Of a stretch of DNA of 64,000 nt, positions 62,801-64,000 are shown one piece after another. The notes beneath the pieces are model-generated. The model had not been told where the DNA came from. It did no database searches and was given only the letters and a program-made list of their open reading frames with translations. The first letter of the stretch is position 1, and each line of letters begins with the position of its first letter. This stretch comes from Chamaea fasciata (taxonomy: Eukaryota; Chordata; Aves; Passeriformes; Sylviidae): NCBI GenBank assembly GCA_029207755.1, contig JARCOQ010000006.1:23828022-23892021 (forward strand), in the 5' to 3' direction. Position numbers and translations under genes: made by a program.

Positions 62801-63904
62801 AAATTATTAGATTAAAAAGGAAAGTATGTTTTTCCTTCTAGCCAGGGAGGAAGAATGAATGTGTGGATCTGTTATAACTATTACCTTCAGAGAAGAATTA
62901 CAGGTAAATGTTTTTCTCTTCTTAATGACAAGTACTGTGGAATTATAATAGATCCACACTCTTGCGACTGAAAAATCCGGAATGCATCTGTAAGAAATCA
63001 GTAAATAAAAAATGGAATATTAAGGGGGAAAAAAAAGAGGTATTTAGTAATTAGTTTGTAATATATGTATCACTCTAAAACCACAAACATGAACAAGATT
63101 GGATATGGGGAAATAAATACCTATCAAATAAATAAGAAATACTGTAAATCTTTAGGAATGAAGGACTCAGTACTTCTGGATCTAGCAATAAATCTTCTGT
63201 GAATCCACAGAGGATTCTGAGTATCAGTATTTGGTAAGCATTTCAGTATTTTATAATTTTTTTTAAGCAGTTACACAAGCATGTGTATTTTAAGTGCACA
63301 TTTTCTATTTTAAAAGGAACATACTTTAAGTAAACTAAGGTATTAAACATTTTTCAGCTACCAAACTAGAGGATTTGAGGGATACAGCAATGGACTCCAT
63401 TCCACTCCACACTTTGACAAATGGAAGAAAAGAACAATCAAAAAAAAAAAGACAAGAAATTATTTCTATTCAGCTTCTGTAACAGATGACATGCCTAAGA
63501 AGTGAGTCACTAGGTACATATTACAGAACTGTCAGAATTTGATTAGCAGTCTCTTCTATTACCTAATGCTTTCTGAAGGACATCTAGTAAAACAACTCAA
63601 ATTGTAGACACTGGAAGTACGGTTTTATGCTTCTAGTTTTTTAAAAGAGTAAAGTCTAGCAGAGAATACATTTAAAAAGATTTACTATTCATATTTTTAC
63701 TTCAGTAGTTTAAGAACACACAGCTGTCTACTGTTACACTGAACCTCCCAAGACCTTCTTTTTTGTATTTACGTACCCATGCCCTTCCAGTCTGATGTTT
63801 CCAACAAAGTCATAGAGATGTCGGTTTGGGCTCTCACACTCAATTCTGCCAGAGAGTTGCATCAAGCTTTCTGTGTCCTTGATGTCTGATGTTAGTGGCA
63901 AACC
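6245..63904 (-). CDS. ATP8A1: ATP8A1, P4-ATPase phospholipid flippase, partial (25 internal exons)
   Basis: This is the catalytic subunit of a P4-ATPase that moves phosphatidylserine, and less phosphatidylethanolamine, from the outer to the cytosolic leaflet of plasma and endosomal membranes, working with a CDC50/TMEM30 subunit (family knowledge). Seen: coding exons at 63777-63904, 60536-60647, 59562-59727, 57252-57379, 54446-54523, 51962-52050, 51395-51439, 48776-48848, 46650-46755, 45354-45436, 45125-45174, 39480-39549, 38419-38503, 34791-34930, 32814-32952, 31560-31624, 26459-26631, 23711-23894, 23503-23613, 16813-16887, 16570-16692, 13885-13963, 9929-9990, 6825-6881 and 6245-6352. They join into 843 codons with no stop. 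Motifs in fragment numbering are PISL 158-161, DKTGT 211-215, KGAD 374-377, TGD 487-489, GDGAND 602-607 and M5 Lys667. ATP8A1 is preferred over its paralogue ATP8A2 because of [19 protein letters not shown] in exon 21 and [13 protein letters not shown] in exon 23. The start codon, M1-M2, M10 and the C-terminal tail are outside the window. Confidence 0.97.
6353..6824 (-). other. ATP8A1 intron between M8 and M9 exons
   Basis: A 472-bp intron. Apart from the (AAAC)n repeat at its 3' end in gene sense I see nothing in it. Confidence 0.9.
6358..6399. repeat. (AAAC)n microsatellite at a splice acceptor
   Basis: About ten and a half perfect AAAC units. On the sense strand of ATP8A1 it reads (GTTT)n and ends a few bases before the acceptor of the M9 exon, so it forms that acceptor's pyrimidine-rich tract. 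Confidence 0.97.
6825..6881 (-). CDS. ATP8A1: ATP8A1 exon 24 of window: membrane segment M8
   Basis: 57 nt, 19 codons, residues 789-807 ([19 protein letters not shown]). The rest of M8 with the conserved CLKAGLET motif. Both borders fall between codons, with an AG acceptor and a GTAAG donor. Confidence 0.96.
6882..9928 (-). other. ATP8A1 intron, about 3.0 kb
   Basis: No recognisable repeat element or RNA gene. Open frames at 7209-7403, 7534-7890, 8239-8463 and 8564-8821 show no recognisable domain and are treated as chance frames. Confidence 0.85.
9929..9990 (-). CDS. ATP8A1: ATP8A1 exon 23 of window: M7-M8 loop and M8 start
   Basis: 62 nt completing Gly768 and encoding residues 769-788 ([20 protein letters not shown]). 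[13 protein letters not shown] is diagnostic of ATP8A1. Human has GNFVYT where this copy has GNTVYT, placing a polar threonine in M8. Confidence 0.95.
10059..10100. repeat. 15-bp direct repeat
   Basis: ATCTTTTGATATAAA occurs twice, at 10059-10073 and 10086-10100, with 12 bases between. Probably a local replication-slippage duplication. Confidence 0.85.
11675..11690. repeat. poly(A) tract
   Basis: 16 consecutive A on the plus strand. No retrocopy body was recognised upstream. Confidence 0.9.
13183..13220. repeat. poly(T) tract, 38 bases
   Basis: The longest homopolymer in the window: 38 T on the plus strand, followed by CCCCTCCCC. Read on the minus strand it is a long A tail after a G-rich end, which could mark a retroposed sequence, but no body was identified. 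Confidence 0.95.
13885..13963 (-). CDS. ATP8A1: ATP8A1 exon 22 of window: membrane segment M7
   Basis: 79 nt encoding residues 742-767 and one base of Gly768 ([19 protein letters not shown] then PLKALQH). Membrane segment M7. Val-to-Phe in HSFILFW and Tyr-to-His in LQHG are conservative for a membrane segment. Confidence 0.96.
13964..16569 (-). other. ATP8A1 intron, about 2.6 kb
   Basis: AT-rich. It holds the compound (TA)n/(TGTA)n microsatellite at 16327-16415, close to the downstream end. Open frames at 14413-14802, 14779-15090 and 15985-16209 show no recognisable domain; those over the microsatellite are repeat translations. Confidence 0.85.
16327..16415. repeat. compound (TA)n and (TGTA)n microsatellite
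   Basis: A (TA)10-like run at 16330-16349, four TGTA-type units, then further interrupted TA tracts to about 16415. Open frames rich in Tyr and Ile over it are artefacts. Confidence 0.93.
16570..16692 (-). CDS. ATP8A1: ATP8A1 exon 21 of window: M6 end and cytosolic loop
   Basis: 123 nt, 41 codons, residues 701-741 ([18 protein letters not shown] through NALDFNTK). It completes M6 and the M6-M7 cytosolic loop. [19 protein letters not shown] is the ATP8A1 form of this loop; ATP8A2 has a clearly different sequence here. The intron to exon 20 is only 120 bp. Confidence 0.98.
16813..16887 (-). CDS. ATP8A1: ATP8A1 exon 20 of window: M5 to M6 loop
   Basis: 75 nt, 25 codons, residues 676-700 ([18 protein letters not shown] then CIGLYNV). 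This is the end of M5, the exoplasmic loop with the conserved FSGQ motif, and the start of M6. Both ends are on codon boundaries. Confidence 0.97.
18515..18530. repeat. 16-bp perfect palindrome
   Basis: CTGGTCAGCTGACCAG is its own reverse complement. It is followed at once by another AGCTGGTCA, so the CTGGTC half occurs three times in about 25 bases. Confidence 0.95.
21251..21297. repeat. 20-bp direct repeat pair
   Basis: Two 20-bp copies at 21251-21270 and 21278-21297 differ at one base and are separated by 7 bp. Local duplication. Confidence 0.88.
22683..22719. repeat. (TA)n microsatellite
   Basis: About 18 perfect AT units. The open frames crossing it on both strands (22640-22885 and 22677-22859) only reflect the repeat. 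Confidence 0.96.
23503..23613 (-). CDS. ATP8A1: ATP8A1 exon 19 of window: membrane segment M5
   Basis: 111 nt, 37 codons, residues 639-675 ([18 protein letters not shown] through KNIVLYIIE). It encodes the stalk into M5. Lys667 in CFYKN corresponds to the M5 lysine shown in ATP8A2 to be essential for phosphatidylserine-dependent transport (family knowledge). It is separated from exon 18 by only 97 bp. Confidence 0.97.
23711..23894 (-). CDS. ATP8A1: ATP8A1 exon 18 of window: GDGAND hinge
   Basis: 184 nt: one base completing Arg577, then residues 578-638 ([16 protein letters not shown] through [10 protein letters not shown]). The motif GDGAND (602-607) binds the Mg ion needed for phosphorylation; the [15 protein letters not shown] block follows it. 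I see no residue differing from the recalled human sequence. Confidence 0.98.
23895..26458 (-). other. ATP8A1 intron, about 2.6 kb
   Basis: AT-rich, with a short T run near 24779-24792 and a (TA)-rich patch near 25013-25030. I see no element or gene; frames at 24257-24511 and 25563-25775 have no recognisable similarity. Confidence 0.85.
26459..26631 (-). CDS. ATP8A1: ATP8A1 exon 17 of window: P domain
   Basis: 173 nt encoding residues 520-576 and two bases of Arg577 ([17 protein letters not shown] through [10 protein letters not shown]). It holds the [14 protein letters not shown] strand and the SCKAVICCR strand that precedes the GDGAND loop. The open frame continues upstream into the intron as far as 27048, but the AG acceptor before Gly520 marks the real exon edge. 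Confidence 0.97.
28148..29203 (+). mobile_element. CR1 LINE copy, reverse-transcriptase fragment, internally deleted
   Basis: A chicken-repeat-1 retrotransposon remnant, antisense to ATP8A1. Seen: the translated plus strand gives RT-type blocks [10 protein letters not shown] (28158 on), [42 protein letters not shown] and FSKAFR (28245-28586). After a junction near 28605-28640 comes the C-terminal block [39 protein letters not shown] and [12 protein letters not shown] (28680-29198). The sequence between, which would hold the RT catalytic core, is missing. The 5' end is truncated, as usual for CR1. Unusually, the copy stops around 29200, before the usual 3' untranslated region and ATTCTATG-type tail. 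It is inactive. Confidence 0.93.
31021..31060. repeat. 20-bp tandem duplication
   Basis: Two adjacent 20-bp units beginning TACAGTGCAG, with a single T/C difference. Local duplication. Confidence 0.92.
31560..31624 (-). CDS. ATP8A1: ATP8A1 exon 16 of window: P domain
   Basis: 65 nt completing Gly498 and encoding residues 499-519 ([18 protein letters not shown] then SLD). Part of the P domain after TGDK. Ends on a codon boundary before a GTAAG donor. Confidence 0.96.
31625..32813 (-). other. ATP8A1 intron, 1.2 kb
   Basis: AT-rich intronic sequence; I see nothing recognisable in it. The open frame 32692-32913 runs into the next exon on the wrong strand. Confidence 0.87.
32814..32952 (-). CDS. 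ATP8A1: ATP8A1 exon 15 of window: P domain with TGD
   Basis: 139 nt encoding residues 452-497 and one base of Gly498 ([16 protein letters not shown] through [16 protein letters not shown]). It contains the AIEDKLQ(D) helix and the TGDK motif at 487-490, part of the Mg-ATP site of the P domain. Gln-to-Lys in QDKVPET is the only change noticed. Confidence 0.97.
33985..34435 (+). mobile_element. old CR1 LINE 3' end
   Basis: A strongly diverged CR1 copy, antisense to ATP8A1. Seen on the plus strand are degraded matches, in the right order, to the 3' part of CR1: GACAAAGTGGAGCAACTCCA (VQRR-type region) at about 33990, GGGAAAAAATAAGACTAAGG (EKRRLRG-type) near 34096, GAAAGAGCAAGAGGCA (DRTRG-type) near 34180. 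Then comes the non-coding 3' end with GGATACTCAAAAC, CCTGCTTTGAGCAGAGAT and TCTAGAAGATCTCCTGAAGT, and TTCCTTCCAATCATGACTA leading to CCATTGTTCCAGGATC. No reading frame survives. It is clearly older than the copy at 28148. Confidence 0.82.
34718..34764 (-). promoter_or_regulatory. G-run cluster / G-quadruplex motif just downstream of a 5' splice site
   Basis: On the sense (minus) strand seven runs of three to six G lie within 47 bases. The best set is GGGG-TTT-GGG-TTTCTT-GGGGGG-AGGAT-GGGG, with loops of 3, 6 and 5, fitting the usual quadruplex rule. It begins about 25 bases inside the intron after exon 14. Intronic G runs close to a donor are known to bind hnRNP H/F and promote splicing; that role here is inference. 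Confidence 0.6.
34791..34930 (-). CDS. ATP8A1: ATP8A1 exon 14 of window: N-to-P domain return
   Basis: 140 nt completing Gly405 and encoding residues 406-451 ([20 protein letters not shown] through EESYELIEK). It carries the conserved GLRTLCFA block, where the chain returns toward the P domain. A cluster of conservative changes ([16 protein letters not shown]) sits in the helix. Its donor (GT at 34789-34790 on the sense strand) is followed closely by a G-rich tract, listed separately. Confidence 0.96.
34931..38418 (-). other. ATP8A1 intron, 3.5 kb
   Basis: AT-rich. A short less AT-rich patch at 35755-35945 gives a chance open frame. I see no element that I can name. Confidence 0.85.
38419..38503 (-). 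CDS. ATP8A1: ATP8A1 exon 13 of window: N domain
   Basis: 85 nt encoding residues 377-404 and one base of Gly405 ([19 protein letters not shown] through EQFATEG). It begins with the aspartate of KGAD and ends in the FATEG(L)R(T)L helix. Thr-to-Ser in AESSKY is the only clear difference from human. Confidence 0.96.
38504..39479 (-). other. ATP8A1 intron, about 1.0 kb
   Basis: I see nothing in it beyond AT-rich sequence; the frame 38874-39089 has no recognisable similarity. Confidence 0.87.
39480..39549 (-). CDS. ATP8A1: ATP8A1 exon 12 of window: N domain, RKRMSV and KGA
   Basis: 70 nt: one base completing Ser353, then residues 354-376 ([17 protein letters not shown] then LYCKGA). RKRMSV and the KGA(D) motif, whose lysine contacts ATP in P-type ATPases, are intact. 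Ends on a codon boundary, so KGA and D are split between exons. Confidence 0.97.
39550..45124 (-). other. ATP8A1 intron, 5.6 kb
   Basis: Holds the (TAA)n repeat at 41793-41852 and a slightly GC-richer patch at about 42617-43037 with overlapping chance frames on both strands. No recognisable mobile element or gene. Confidence 0.85.
41793..41852. repeat. (TAA)n microsatellite
   Basis: Roughly 20 TAA units with a TAG-TAG interruption near 41806-41811. The poly-leucine open frame on the minus strand (41769-42020) is a translation of this repeat. Confidence 0.96.
45125..45174 (-). CDS. ATP8A1: ATP8A1 exon 11 of window: nucleotide-binding domain
   Basis: 50 nt encoding residues 337-352 plus two bases of Ser353 ([16 protein letters not shown]). 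It is part of the N-domain beta sheet leading to the FxS-x-RKRMSV block. It is separated from the preceding exon by a 179-bp intron. Confidence 0.95.
45354..45436 (-). CDS. ATP8A1: ATP8A1 exon 10 of window: nucleotide-binding domain
   Basis: 83 nt completing Asp309 and encoding residues 310-336 ([18 protein letters not shown] through SVIIES). It finishes the SPDEGALV motif of the P4-ATPase N domain. AARNLRF replaces the mammalian AAKQLNF. Ends on a codon boundary before GT. Confidence 0.96.
45437..46649 (-). other. ATP8A1 intron, 1.2 kb
   Basis: Ordinary intronic sequence; nothing recognisable. A patch at 45830-46030 is less AT-rich but matches no element I know. Confidence 0.85.
46650..46755 (-). 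CDS. ATP8A1: ATP8A1 exon 9 of window: nucleotide-binding domain
   Basis: 106 nt encoding residues 274-308 and one base of Asp309 ([18 protein letters not shown] through IYQAASP). It carries the conserved LAVCHT-type helix and the start of YQAASPDE, which contributes to the ATP-binding N domain. Recalled human sequence agrees at essentially every position. Confidence 0.97.
46756..48775 (-). other. ATP8A1 intron, 2.0 kb
   Basis: Holds the 17-bp tandem duplication at 48338-48371. Otherwise unremarkable. Confidence 0.86.
48338..48371. repeat. 17-bp perfect tandem duplication
   Basis: GAAGATCTAACCTCATG occurs twice back to back without a mismatch, suggesting a recent slippage event or a variable site. 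Confidence 0.95.
48776..48848 (-). CDS. ATP8A1: ATP8A1 exon 8 of window: P-to-N domain linker
   Basis: 73 nt: one base completing Trp249, then residues 250-273 ([13 protein letters not shown] through LENLQNDH). It continues the variable loop at the entrance to the nucleotide-binding domain. The first residues differ from the human form, after which EKTFSD and LLENLQN agree. AG acceptor, GT donor after the codon for His273. Confidence 0.94.
48849..51394 (-). other. ATP8A1 intron on the 3' side of the cassette exon, 2.5 kb
   Basis: AT-rich, with a T run at about 50264-50279. Lies directly downstream, in gene sense, of the cassette exon, so it could hold splicing control elements, but I see no specific motif cluster. 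Confidence 0.83.
51395..51439 (-). CDS. ATP8A1: ATP8A1 exon 7 of window: 45-nt cassette exon (15 residues)
   Basis: 45 nt between an AG acceptor and a GT donor, encoding [16 protein letters not shown] across its split end codons (residues 234-249). It corresponds to the 15-residue insert that separates long and short ATP8A1 isoforms in mammals (established knowledge). Seen here: length is a multiple of three, both flanking junctions are phase 2, and joining exon 6 to exon 8 gives Gly-Gln without a stop. About half of its residues differ from the human insert, while neighbouring exons barely differ. It lies in the loop entering the N domain. Confidence 0.9.
51440..51961 (-). other. ATP8A1 intron on the 5' side of the cassette exon, 522 bp
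   Basis: A short intron between the DKTGT exon and the cassette exon. No repeat is visible. Confidence 0.87.
51962..52050 (-). CDS. ATP8A1: ATP8A1 exon 6 of window: DKTGT phosphorylation site
   Basis: 89 nt encoding residues 205-233 and two bases of Gly234. It contains [11 protein letters not shown], with Asp211 as the residue phosphorylated by ATP in every P-type ATPase cycle, then [15 protein letters not shown], where the chain leaves the P domain for the N domain. The exon ends in GG before the GT donor, so it can join either to the 45-nt cassette or directly to the next exon and stay in frame. Confidence 0.97.
52051..54445 (-). other. ATP8A1 intron, 2.4 kb
   Basis: AT-rich intron. Frames at 52299-52526, 52894-53188 and 53097-53354 are chance. 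I see no mobile element. Confidence 0.85.
54446..54523 (-). CDS. ATP8A1: ATP8A1 exon 5 of window: cytosolic stalk after M4
   Basis: 78 nt, exactly 26 codons, encoding residues 179-204 ([13 protein letters not shown] through NEELGQ). This is the conserved cytosolic stretch between M4 and the phosphorylation site. Both ends fall on codon boundaries, with a clear AG acceptor and GT donor. Confidence 0.96.
54857..54935. repeat. (TATTG)n pentanucleotide microsatellite
   Basis: About ten perfect 5-bp units (54857-54906) followed by degenerate units that turn into TATTC repeats to about 54935. On the ATP8A1 sense strand the unit is CAATA. Confidence 0.96.
56055..57032 (+). mobile_element. solo LTR of an endogenous retrovirus, ERVL-like
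   Basis: About 978 bp, antisense to ATP8A1. Seen: it starts TGATGTGA and ends TCACAACA, imperfect inverted termini (7 of 8 after reverse complementing). It is flanked by AACAC on the left (56050-56054) and AACAT on the right (57033-57037), a 5-bp target duplication with one difference. A pyrimidine-rich stretch is followed by a polyadenylation signal AATAAA (56870-56875), and then an R/U5-like end. The run from about 56760 to the end resembles avian ERVL-type LTRs as I remember them. No gag, pol or env lies beside it, so it is a recombined single LTR. The small frames inside (56231-56500 and others) are not viral genes I recognise. Confidence 0.75.
56870..56875 (+). promoter_or_regulatory. 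polyadenylation signal in the LTR
   Basis: AATAAA in plus orientation, about 157 bases before the LTR end and after a CT-rich stretch, where an LTR would normally place it. It fixes the LTR orientation. Being antisense, it should not disturb ATP8A1 transcripts. Confidence 0.65.
57252..57379 (-). CDS. ATP8A1: ATP8A1 exon 4 of window: membrane segment M4 with PISL
   Basis: 128 nt encoding the end of Tyr136 and residues 137-178. It holds the loop [11 protein letters not shown] and M4, with the P4-ATPase motif PISL at 158-161 (in place of the PEGL of ion pumps). The isoleucine of this motif is known in ATP8A2 as part of the hydrophobic gate on the lipid path. The exon ends after the codon for Trp178. 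A Thr-to-Ile change in KFIQAYF is the only obvious difference from human. Confidence 0.97.
57380..59561 (-). other. ATP8A1 intron between M3 and M4 exons, 2.2 kb
   Basis: AT-rich; no recognisable element. Frames at 57592-57891, 57990-58202, 58915-59133 and 59193-59441 have no recognisable similarity. Confidence 0.85.
59562..59727 (-). CDS. ATP8A1: ATP8A1 exon 3 of window: membrane segment M3
   Basis: 166 nt encoding residues 81-135 plus the first base of Tyr136. It begins [17 protein letters not shown] and carries the hydrophobic run of membrane segment M3 ([19 protein letters not shown], about residues 102-120), followed by the short loop ending WYLDLN. AG acceptor, GT donor. Confidence 0.97.
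59728..60535 (-). other. ATP8A1 intron, 808 bp
   Basis: I see nothing in it other than AT-rich sequence. Confidence 0.88.
60536..60647 (-). CDS. ATP8A1: ATP8A1 exon 2 of window: actuator domain to M3 link
   Basis: 112 nt encoding residues 44-80, [13 protein letters not shown] through HDTKLMQ. It completes the actuator domain and leads into the M3 segment. The first base completes Gly43; the exon ends on a codon boundary with CAG before GT. Identity to vertebrate ATP8A1 is close to complete by eye (one Ala-to-Ser change in LGSDQ compared with the human sequence as I recall it). Confidence 0.97.
60648..63776 (-). other. ATP8A1 intron, 3.1 kb
   Basis: Holds the inverted-repeat element at 62582-62970. 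Frames at 61465-61671 and 62186-62398 are unsupported. The rest is unremarkable. Confidence 0.86.
62582..62970. repeat. old interspersed repeat with inverted internal copies
   Basis: A stretch at 62582-62643 (TTACTTACCTGCAATTCTT, then CTGAAGGTAA, then AGACCCACAC) recurs in reverse complement at about 62861-62905 (GTGTGGATCT, TTACCTTCAG, GAATTACAGGTAAAT). The AATAGATCCACAC part returns in direct orientation at 62945-62957. The last two form an inverted pair about 70 bp apart. The motif TTACTTACCTG with nearby T-rich and CCACAC parts recalls a palindromic repeat family common in sauropsid genomes, but I cannot name it with certainty. Confidence 0.55.
63777..63904 (-). CDS. ATP8A1: ATP8A1 exon 1 of window: actuator domain segment
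   Basis: Residues 1-43 of the fragment, starting [10 protein letters not shown] and ending in LEGHG. In the family this stretch directly follows the actuator-domain DGET dephosphorylation loop and its NLKIRQ sequence, which would be on the next upstream exon beyond 64000. The exon is 128 nt, starts in phase 0 after an AG acceptor and ends two bases into the codon for Gly43 before a GT donor. It keeps the conserved [15 protein letters not shown] block of the actuator domain. Confidence 0.96.
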
Positions 63905-64000
63905 CTGTAAACAAATACATATTAAAACAATTATCCCTATGGGAACAAAATGGACCAGCTACACTTTACTGTTGTAACTGGGTGCTACAGTGAAAAGGTC
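63905..64000 (-). other. ATP8A1 intron, start only
   Basis: The 96 bases before the first exon of the window in gene sense, with a pyrimidine-rich acceptor. The intron continues beyond the window. Confidence 0.88.

Noticed and set aside
6245..63904. Identification as ATP8A2 instead of ATP8A1
   Set aside because: Exons 21 and 23 carry ATP8A1-specific loop sequences ([15 protein letters not shown] and [13 protein letters not shown]) that differ clearly in ATP8A2.
1..64000. tRNA, snRNA, CRISPR arrays, bacterial-type operons
   Set aside because: No tRNA B-box with matching A-box, no spliceosomal RNA sequence and no regularly spaced repeat array was seen; the window is vertebrate intronic DNA.

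Overview
The window is vertebrate nuclear DNA, AT-rich and almost wholly intronic, and most likely from a bird. Two things point to a bird. The interspersed repeats are CR1 LINE copies with the avian-type reverse-transcriptase end and 3' tail, and one long terminal repeat resembles avian ERVL-type LTRs. The single gene is also a very close match to vertebrate ATP8A1. Species cannot be settled from the sequence.

One gene crosses the whole window on the minus strand: ATP8A1, a P4-ATPase (aminophospholipid flippase). I could place 25 consecutive coding exons by reading the reverse complement. All have GT-AG borders and compatible phases. Together they are 2529 nt, encoding 843 uninterrupted residues from the end of the actuator domain (63904) to membrane segment M9 (6245). 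The 5' exons (start codon, M1-M2, most of the actuator domain with its DGET loop) lie beyond 64000. The last exons (M10 and the C-terminal regulatory tail) lie below position 1. Residue numbers in the entries refer to this 843-residue fragment. The P-type ATPase hallmarks are all present: PISL in M4 (158-161), DKTGT with the phosphorylated Asp (211), KGAD (374-377), TGD (487-489), GDGAND (602-607) and the M5 lysine (667). The gene looks functional. A 45-nt exon (51395-51439) matches the known 15-residue ATP8A1 cassette and can be skipped without changing frame.

Layout from low to high coordinates: intron 1-6244; exons for M9 to M6 (6245-16887); a 6.6 kb intron with a (TA)n tract; the M5 and P-domain exons (23503-26631); a 4.9 kb intron with a CR1 copy (28148-29203); P- and N-domain exons (31560-39549), with an older CR1 at 33985-34435 and a G-rich tract beside exon 14; a 5.6 kb intron with (TAA)n; N-domain exons, the cassette and the DKTGT exon (45125-52050); the stalk exon, an intron with a solo LTR (56055-57032), and the M4 and M3 exons (57252-59727); then the actuator-domain exons (60536-63904), with a small inverted-repeat element at 62582-62970.

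I found no second gene, RNA gene, CRISPR array or new multi-gene system. The open reading frames outside the ATP8A1 exons and the CR1 copies look like chance intronic frames. The points most worth a second look are the G-quadruplex motif just inside an intron donor, a tetranucleotide repeat filling a polypyrimidine tract, the diverged cassette exon, and the structures of the LTR, CR1 and inverted-repeat elements.
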